This document shows positions 57,361-64,000 of a stretch of 64,000 bases of DNA, piece by piece. The notes beneath the pieces are model-generated. The model did no database searches and was not told where the DNA came from. It saw only the letters and a list, made by a program, of their open reading frames with translations. A program made the translations under genes and the position numbers. The stretch is taken from positions 7,687,245 through 7,751,244 of the forward strand of contig CM060849.1 of the NCBI GenBank assembly GCA_030737835.1. The letters are read 5' to 3'. This stretch comes from Acorus gramineus (Eukaryota; Streptophyta; Magnoliopsida; Acorales; Acoraceae). Every line of letters starts with the position of its first letter. Position 1 is the first letter of the stretch.

Positions 57361-58555
57361 GATGACCTGCATGTTTAATAGCATATTTGCGTCGATAAAC
57401 AAAGTAGGATATGTTTACAATAGCCAATGAAAAGAGAGCACAAGCTTCTTGGTCTATACTTATAGCTCATATATACTTCCTTCAATATACCTCCAGAAGG
57501 AAGTATATGCAATTTAACAAGGCATGTATGAATATTCATTCATTACATGAAAATGTATATAATCGACAACAATGCAGATACCTTGTTCTTCCAGATACCC
57601 TACTTTGTTGAATTTGGTGTTGTTTGGAATGAGAAGATTCTCCGACTTTGCAGAAAAGACGAGAATGAGAAAATTCTTCAATGTTGCAGACAAAAAGACG
57701 GAATGGTGTAGCAGAAAAAGAAACCAAAACAACAGTGTATACTATGCCTTGTCAGTGTATTCTGTTTTAGAGTACAGAGAAGAAAGTTATTGATTGTGAG
57801 AGATAGGGAACCAAAAGGGGTAAAAAGGGGGGACCAAATATTTGAGCGGGAACATTTGGGGGGAAACATTTTGGGGGTAGGTAATTAAAATAAGATTTTC
57901 CACGTGGAAGGGAGAGGATCGGAAAAAGTGGGGGGCAGACATGGAAGAGGGGGCGACATGGAGACTGGATACCAGGTTGGAAAGATACATGGGTGTAACA
58001 GTACCCTAAAATATATTGAGTATAACAACGCCCATTATATATTGGCTATATTGGCCACAAATATGGACTCCAAGTAACATGTGAGAATCCTAGATGATCC
58101 AAATCAACACTAATACACTCAATCTAGCTATTTTATAGTCCCAACCGCCTGTACACTCTCTCATTGGAGTGTATACTAAGATAATGCAATATATGCAGTA
58201 TATGAAAATTTAAATTTTTCAATTTTCATAAAGAAAAAAATATGCTAGTCTATTTAGGTATATACTTCCCATTTTATAACAATATATACTTCAATGGTCG
58301 AGTGTTTATTTAATTTTTTTATTAAAAAAAAAAAAAGAAAAACGGTTTTGGCAGTTGGGGCTGCACAAAGGTATGAACATCATTTTTCAATCAAGTGCTG
58401 ATACATTTAATTTATTTTGTAGGCTCGCCTACAATCCAAAAATGGTCCCCCACTCATTCATGCACTATTGTAGTATATACTATCATAATATATATTATCA
58501 CAATATATGAAAATTAATTTTTTTTTATTTTTTAAAAATAATACACCAATATATT
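57361..58555. other. Intergenic DNA, nothing recognised
   Basis: Upstream flank of the FAR1-related pseudogene, moderately AT-rich with G-rich patches at 57810-57960. Several short overlapping frames on both strands near 57510-57870 lack family motifs. It could hold the promoter of the FAR1-related gene, but no element is clear. Confidence 0.4.
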
Positions 58556-59085
58556 TTAGGGAAACATCCATATAACCCCTTGTAATCTTCGTGATATCCA
58601 TATATAACCCCCTGTAATCTTTGTGATATCCATATAATTCCCTGTAATCTCAATATATCCATATAACCCCTTGTAAACATACCATGAATGCAAATAACCC
58701 CCTGCAGTTAAAAATTCTTTAACAGAGTTAGAATATTCCAAACATATTTCGTTATCTAAACCATGGTTAACAAATATATATTCTTTTAACACTCTGAAAG
58801 CAGCCAATACTTTAAAAAAAACCCTTAAAAAAGTGTAAAATTAAAAATATGAGGTTTTTTTTTTAAGTATTGGTTGTTTTTCGGATGTTAAAAGAATATA
58901 TATTTGTTAACCATGGTTTAGATAATAAAATATACCCAAAATATTCTAACTCTGTTAAAGAATTTTTAACCGTGAGGGATTATTTGCATTTATGGTGTGT
59001 TTACCTAGGGTTATATAGATATATTGATATTACAGGGGTTATACAGATATCAGGAAAATTATATGGATTTTTCCCTGTATTTTAA
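58556..59085. repeat. Foldback MITE-like long inverted repeat
   Basis: Two arms of about 240 nt (58556-58810 and 58868-59085) are inverted copies around a centre of about 55 nt. Both arms, read outward-in, give related translations with FRVLKEYIFVNHGLDN / FRMLKEYIFVNHGLDN. The ends are GGGAAACATCCATATAACCC and ATATGGATTTTTCCC. Within the left arm CCATATAACCCCTTGTAATC recurs three to four times. A stray half arm is at about 59880-59912. The open frames are an effect of the repeat. Confidence 0.8.
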
Positions 59086-60072
59086 TGTGCATTTTATTTT
59101 ATTTATTTGAAAGTAAGCAGTTCAACTAGTTAATCAAGTAGATGCAGAGACAAGATCCATTATTCACTCTTGTTTTGACATATTTCAACAGTCCATCTGT
59201 CATGTCAGTACTATATGGCTCTGCATGCATTCAAATCCGTGGTTGACGAAATAGTAGTAAAAAAAAAGGAGAAGCATTGATACAAAAAATGTCAGATACT
59301 TATCCAATTGTTTATAGAATGTTATTGTGATAATGCAGTGACACATAAAAATTGATTTTTTATTTTCTAACAGTTTTATTGTAAATTTTTTTTTTTCTGT
59401 CTATTTTATATTAAAGTAAATATTTTTCTAAAAAATTGATGAATCTGATCGATTGAGATTTCACTATCATTTAAAAAAAAAATTCAACTAAGTTCCTGAA
59501 TTGAATTTCTGTTGATAGATGAAAAATATTATGTGAATATTTTATTTTGTTAATCTTAAATGAAAATACAGTGTACTAAAAACCTTCTATAATTTATTAA
59601 AAGTGTGAAAAATTCTTCATAAATGATAATTTTATTTCACCAGATAGATTATAAAACTTTATTCAAATGAATAAAATCATCATTTTTCATATTTATAATG
59701 CATTATAGGGTTTTTTGACATATTATATTTTCATCCAGAATTAACCAGGTAAAACATTCGTAAAATAATTATAATCTATCAACATAAATTTAATTTAGGG
59801 GGCTATTTAGATTTACATAAATATTTTTAACGAGGGTTAAATGAATTTAAAAATAAATATAATTACGTGAATGTGAGACAGTATACAGGGTTATATGGAT
59901 TTTTCTCCTTTTAAAAACACATGGAGAGAGAGAAAGGACAAAGGCCACATACAATGATGTAAAAATCTTAACATGTTCCGGTGGTTCACATGAACCAGAG
60001 GTTACCCCACATGAACCACTCATCCCAATATTGTCTTCCATAATAAACAAAGAAGATAATAAATCTGAAGAG

Positions 60073-60074
<2 letters not shown>
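59086..60074. other. AT-rich DNA upstream of the monooxygenase exon
   Basis: Very AT-rich. GGGTTATATGGATTTTTCTCC near 59890 is a fragment of the neighbouring foldback repeat. 59910-60060 becomes less AT-rich and may hold the promoter or 5' UTR of the exon at 60127, but no confident TATA box was fixed. Confidence 0.4.

Positions 60075-60126
<52 letters not shown>
60075..60126 (+). repeat. (AG)n microsatellite directly before a start codon
   Basis: About 26 AG dinucleotides end exactly at the ATG at 60127, so they form the end of the 5' UTR. GAGA/CT repeats in 5' leaders are common in plant genes and can bind BPC/GAGA-type factors (general knowledge). Confidence 0.9.
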
Positions 60127-60131
<5 letters not shown>

Positions 60132-60206
60132 TTCATCGGACGGCGAGGATATAGTGATCGTGGGTGGTGGAATATGTGGGCTTGCCACCGCCATTGCTCT
60201 TCAAAG
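60127..60206 (+). CDS. MO1-like FAD-dependent monooxygenase, exon 1
   Basis: ATGGATTCATCG at 60127 opens MDSSDGEDIVIVGGGICGLA, ending TAIALQ plus two bases of the next codon (AG) before GTGAGA. VIVGGGICGLATA is the N-terminal FAD-binding Rossmann GxGxxG motif. It is intact in length and spacing for this family's first exon. The expected exon 2 (GI.SLVLERS-type) was not found by 62350, where transposons begin, so the intron is either very long or the gene is cut. Same strand and family as the pseudogene at 1414-5349 but in the wrong order to be its own first exon, so a second paralogue. Confidence 0.8.
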
Positions 60207-60900
60207 GTGAGACGCCTCGAGTTTCTTTGCCTTTTGTTATATATGCTTTCATTTCACTTATTTGACCATATTTTATTTTCATTTATTATTTGTATATATT
60301 CACATTGTTCTTTTCTTAATCATGTGCTTCATAGTCAAATTGGAAGTATTTTGGGTGTCTATAAGTTTTCTTCTGTCAACCCAAAGTGGGACTATTTTGA
60401 ATTCAAATAAGAAAAAATTTATTGGACTCTCCAGTGATGTTGTTTTCTTAAGATATGTGAAACAATTCCGGAATCTATGAAATCCTTCTCTCTTTTTATT
60501 TTTCAAATTGGAAATCTAATTTTATTGTTTTTCTATTGGCACCTTAATTTCTTTGCCTTGTTATGTTTTCATTTCACTTGTAGTTACTTGGCTATATTTT
60601 CATTGTTATTATATGTACAGGTTGTTGTGGTGGTCTTAATCATGTGTTTTATAATCACATTTGATGTATTTTGGGTGTCTAAGCATTCTTTTGTCAACAC
60701 CTAAGTGGACTATTTTAAAATTTGAATTCAAACTTTGATCCTTGGTCTCCCCAATCAATGGAAATCCATTTATTTTTTATTGGCATAAAATATTTAAGTG
60801 GACGAGTGATTTCGATCTCTCAATTTTAGTGGATAAGTGTTAGATCTCCCAAATTGAATTTTTTTTTTTTCCATTTTCCATAAAAATATGAGCACAAACA
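60207..60900 (+). repeat. Intron start with a diverged tandem duplication
   Basis: 60225-60405 and 60545-60720 are related: CTTTGCCTTTTGTTATATAT / CTTTGCCTTGTTATGT, ATCATGTGCTTCATAGTCA / ATCATGTGTTTTATAATCA, TATTTTGGGTGTCTA in both, and GTCAAC...AAGTGG. Period is about 310 nt. It is noncoding. Confidence 0.65.
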
Positions 60901-61740
60901 TTACTCTAAGTTTAGAGTGTTAGAAATATGCAAACACACTGGTGTAGGAGGAAAATCTCACGCTTTTTCTTAAGGCACAACGAGTCCTAGGAAGTCGGGT
61001 AAACGGGCAGTGCAACCCAACCCAGAATGTGACCGATCACAGGTCACTCGAAGAGAATAACCGAGTTTTCTTGTTAAAGAATCACACTCTAGGAAACCTG
61101 CTCATGGAGTCCTACTAGGGAAATACCTTCTCACCGGGGCAGGACGATTCGGCAACCAAACCAACACCGTTTCGAGAACGATCAAGGCCAGTCAACCAAA
61201 CTAGCCACATATACCAAATACAACCATTGAAGCATCTCCAAGACTAACCATCCTGACTTGGGTTCGAATCCCATCCTAACCGCATGAGGAATGGGACCAC
61301 TGACACGGCGAGGCAAGGCCAGGGCTGCTCTACTCCGCTAAATTGGCAGATACGTGCCTTCAGCTCGATAAGTTGCCTGTCATTGCTTGTCACAGTCATG
61401 GTTAGGGCCAATGAGAGGCTGTCATGTCACCATGACATCATAACAAACTCCTAGTCCCATTTCTCGCATAATCTTCCATGTCAGAAGATTCCAACCGAGG
61501 CAGAGGACCGTTTGGGCGGGAAGTGACATGGTCACTCACTCCGCTAAAAGGGCGAGAGAAGGAGAGAGAACAAACATTCACAAGTAAGCACTCGAAAAAC
61601 ACCCTAGTCTTTTGGTTTTAGAGTCATCTTCTCCATCTTTATCTTCTCCATTAATTCACTCTACTGACTTGAGTGTTGAAGTCCATTTGATTGGCATCAC
61701 ATCGATGTCCTCTAGGCTTTCTTGATGCAGGATCTTAGAC
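60901..61740 (+). repeat. Possible gypsy LTR fragment
   Basis: A GC-richer block inside AT-rich intron sequence. ACTGACTTGAGTGTTGAAGT near 61660-61685, after CACCCTAGTCTTTTGG, resembles the downstream end of Tat-type LTRs. GGGTTCGAATCCCA (61260) resembles a tRNA B box but no tRNA can be folded around it. Boundaries are unknown. Confidence 0.35.
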
Positions 61741-62151
61741 GCGACGACCTAGATCTTCACATAGAGGCAAACCTCTGACCCGATTACACTTCTTGAGATA
61801 AACACCACCTTCACTAGCTTGGAATAACTTTATTAATACTTTGATGTCTTTCTTTTGTGCTTGGACTTGGATACCTTTCATCTTCAAATCCTCCCTTTTC
61901 CTAAAGAACATTTTCACTTGCTTGTCAAAAGATTGACATAATACATTAAAGCTTAAAGAGACACAAAATTGCACATTGAATTCCCATTAAGCATTAACAA
62001 TTCAAATTAGGATGGAAAAAACTTTATATTCGTATTCCTACAACCTGTCAGTCTGATTTATCAAGGTTCAAACCACATGAAGATGTTGTCACACACAATA
62101 CCATTTGTGCAGTCCTATTAACGAGAATTTTATGTTTTGTTACCTTATATA
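61741..62151. other. Unassigned sequence
   Basis: A minus-strand open frame at 61735-61974 (Lys-rich) shows no recognised motif. It may be internal sequence of the LTR fragment to its left or plain intron. Confidence 0.3.
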
Positions 62152-62350
62152 TGTTAGAATCAGGAATTAGAGAGAATGAACCAAAATATTATTAGGGTTT
62201 GTATTCAATATTTATAGTACAAAAAAGAAAAAAGACAAAAAGACTAATCTACCCTTAACCCTAACATATATACACATTTAACACCCTCCCTCTCAAACGC
62301 ATGGTGGATCATACACTGAGAGTTTGCTCAACAAGAAACCATGCCGCTGA
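62152..62350 (-). mobile_element. 3' end of a minus-strand Ty1/copia element
   Basis: TGTTAGAATCAGG to ATTTAACA (62152-62283, 132 bp) is an LTR on the minus strand, directly followed by CCCTCCCTCTC, the complement of a polypurine tract. Beyond it, the reverse strand reads LSKLSVYDPPCV then stop, matching the RNase H end of copia pol (LTLYDPP in the copia at 27619). The element is cut at 62351 by a giant LTR. The LTR sequence differs from the 27619 copia, so it is another family. Confidence 0.78.
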
Positions 62351-63963
62351 TGTCACGCCCCAGGGCGGTCGTCCCCGAGACGTGGCAATAATAAAATATC
62401 AGCTATCAATACCTGAGGTCAATAAAGACTCCAACAACAACACACAAGGTGGCAAAGCAAGGATAATGATAACTGATTGAAAAGCGGAAGCATAATATAT
62501 AAACAATGTCTGTAAACCAAAAACATTATTACAGACTCGAATACACAATCACTGTCCTGTGAGAGCCAAGTCTAGACCAAAGAAAATACAACATGTGTCA
62601 CATGCACGATTTACAATACATACAATGACTCTAGGACTGCTGACAGTCTCGCACTCGCCACCCGTCGGAAGAACGCTCCACGCCCATAAGACCACGCCAC
62701 AGGAAACTCCAACTCCACGCCCAACACTACCCCTGAAAAGAAACAGTATGCGAGGGGTGAGCTACAAGCTCAGTGAGTGGCTGGAAACCAATCACCATAC
62801 TACAGTTCAATACATAAACAATCCCCTTTCAAGATAAACATGGGTGGAAACCCATTGATAACAGGGTCACGCGGCGGCGCGACCAACCTCACCCTCACCC
62901 TCACTCCCGGAGGGAGACTCTTTGGACTTTTGGGGAGAGACCATACCGTTGGTCGAGGAGACCCGGGATTACTGGTCCACACAACACTACTGGATCATCT
63001 ACATCGGGATAACTGCCCAACGATATCTTTGAACATCGATACGAGACCGGACCCAACAACTATGGGAACGGACGAACAACGAATGGGTCACGAGGCGACG
63101 TGTCTTCACCTCATCCTCACCCTCACTCTCGGAGGGAGACTCTTGGGACTTTTGGAAGAGACTTAGACTGCTCTACACCCTTGGTCCACCGGTAGCCCTT
63201 TCCCCCGCGTAGCCTCTACCTGGTATACTCCCACGATCAGTACCTTCCGAACGCATTGGTGGTACCTACGATGGGAGCCCTCTGTCAGGACAGCTTTCCC
63301 AACGCCGGGGAGTTCCTACATCGGATCCAACGAAGGGGAGAACGATTCCACGCTCGCAATATCATTCGTTAGCCCTCTCCCGGGTAGCCTCTACCTGGTA
63401 CACTCCCACGATCAGTACGCTCTCGAACGCATCGGTGGTACCTACGGATGGGAGTCCTCTATCGAGACAGCTACAACCCGGGCCTCTTCAACACAGACGA
63501 CATCGGGAGCAAACATTCCATGTTCACAAAGCGAACCCAATGGAAAAACACTACACTCAATAATCACATATCGATGATAGCAAACACTATTGTACTCCCA
63601 CACGGTTGCGTCGCTCAGACACAAAGGGGGGTGCCTCTGCTCTCACGTAGGAATAATCCCATAAGCTAATGAATTCTCCTGAATTCCGAATGAGTGCATC
63701 GCTCGGATGCACGGGGCGATTACATCGCTAGCGCTCTAACTAATAAGGTACAACCCGACAGCGGGTCATACCCACGCCTATTTCAGATAGGCCTATCAGT
63801 TTTTAACATGCGCATATAAATATATCCAGCTATCATCTAATAATTATAGGGATACTCCCTAACATGGATTTACATCATAATAAATCATACAACATGTATA
63901 CATGGCCATTAATCACATAGCCTAACTTAAGCATGCGTTGGATATCACCAACTTAAAAGAAAG
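62351..63963 (-). mobile_element. Giant LTR, subfamily A, reverse, incomplete
   Basis: Opens TGTCACGCCCCAGGGCGGTC and is the reverse complement of the 3' half of LTR A (compare 48420-50186). It includes the GGGAGTGAGGGTG units, two CCTGACAGAGGGCTCCCATC-type blocks and GCGATTACATCGCTAGCGC. It stops at CTTAAAAGAAAG, where another LTR begins, and its far part lies beyond the window. Whether it is solo or part of an element cannot be seen. Confidence 0.85.
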
Positions 63964-64000
63964 TGTCACGCCCCAGGCGTCCCCGAGACGTGGCAATAAT
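63964..64000 (-). mobile_element. Start of another giant LTR nested in the previous one
   Basis: TGTCACGCCCCAGGCGTCCC begins abruptly inside LTR A (between GAAAG and the expected GGTCAAG). The short GACGCCTGGGG form matches the end of the solo B LTR (37688-37707) better than A or C. Confidence 0.7.

Noticed and set aside
1414-60206. One monooxygenase gene with exon 1 at 60127 and the rest at 1414-5349
   Set aside because: Both pieces are on the plus strand, with exon 1 downstream of the other exons, so they cannot be one collinear transcript; they are better read as two paralogues.
61250-61300. tRNA gene suggested by GGGTTCGAATCCC
   Set aside because: Only a T-arm-like motif is present; no acceptor, D or anticodon arm can be formed around it.

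Overview
This window looks like plant nuclear DNA, from an angiosperm with a large, transposon-rich genome. The evidence is: eukaryotic exons with GT-AG introns, plant-type Ty3/gypsy and Ty1/copia elements primed by initiator tRNA-Met, a CACTA transposon, a FAR1-related gene and an MO1-like FAD monooxygenase. GC-rich exon sequence hints at a monocot, but that is weak. I see no intact host gene. All calls were made by eye from sequence and translations, with no alignment or database search.

Layout. 1-7322: AT-rich DNA holding a broken MO1-like FAD monooxygenase locus (1414-5349) whose middle exons are tandemly duplicated. 7323-52660: one old Tat-like Ty3/gypsy element (element 1), split by a roughly 39.5-kb nested insertion. 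Element 2 (10705-50186) carries a TCCCC target duplication on both sides. Its LTRs net about 3.7 kb each, against only about 2.75 kb of decayed internal sequence. Nested inside element 2 are element 3 (13459-22328, same family), a reverse solo LTR (24734-32942, TSD CGGAT) that itself holds a young copia element (27619-32383, TSD CTCTT), a solo LTR (34274-37707, TSD TAAGC), and a CACTA element (39474-48254) that holds a further solo LTR (42324-44951, TSD GAAAA). Nesting reaches four levels.

52690-55311 is a truncated copy of the same giant-LTR family that still has gag and the start of the protease. 55320-57360 (minus) is a FAR1-related/MULE-derived pseudogene. 58556-59085 is a foldback MITE-like inverted repeat. 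60127-60206 is exon 1 of a second MO1-like monooxygenase, behind an (AG)n tract. 62152-62350 is the end of a minus-strand copia element, cut by another reverse giant LTR that runs off the window and is itself interrupted at 63964.

The most interesting signal is in the giant LTRs. Three diverged subfamilies (called A, B and C here) keep the same ordered set of splice-like donors and acceptors. They bound a short exon 2 (88-115 nt) and a 36- or 39-nt exon 3, while the intervening DNA differs freely, including a CpG-rich alternating core in B and C. This suggests a conserved spliced leader or noncoding transcript encoded inside the LTRs.
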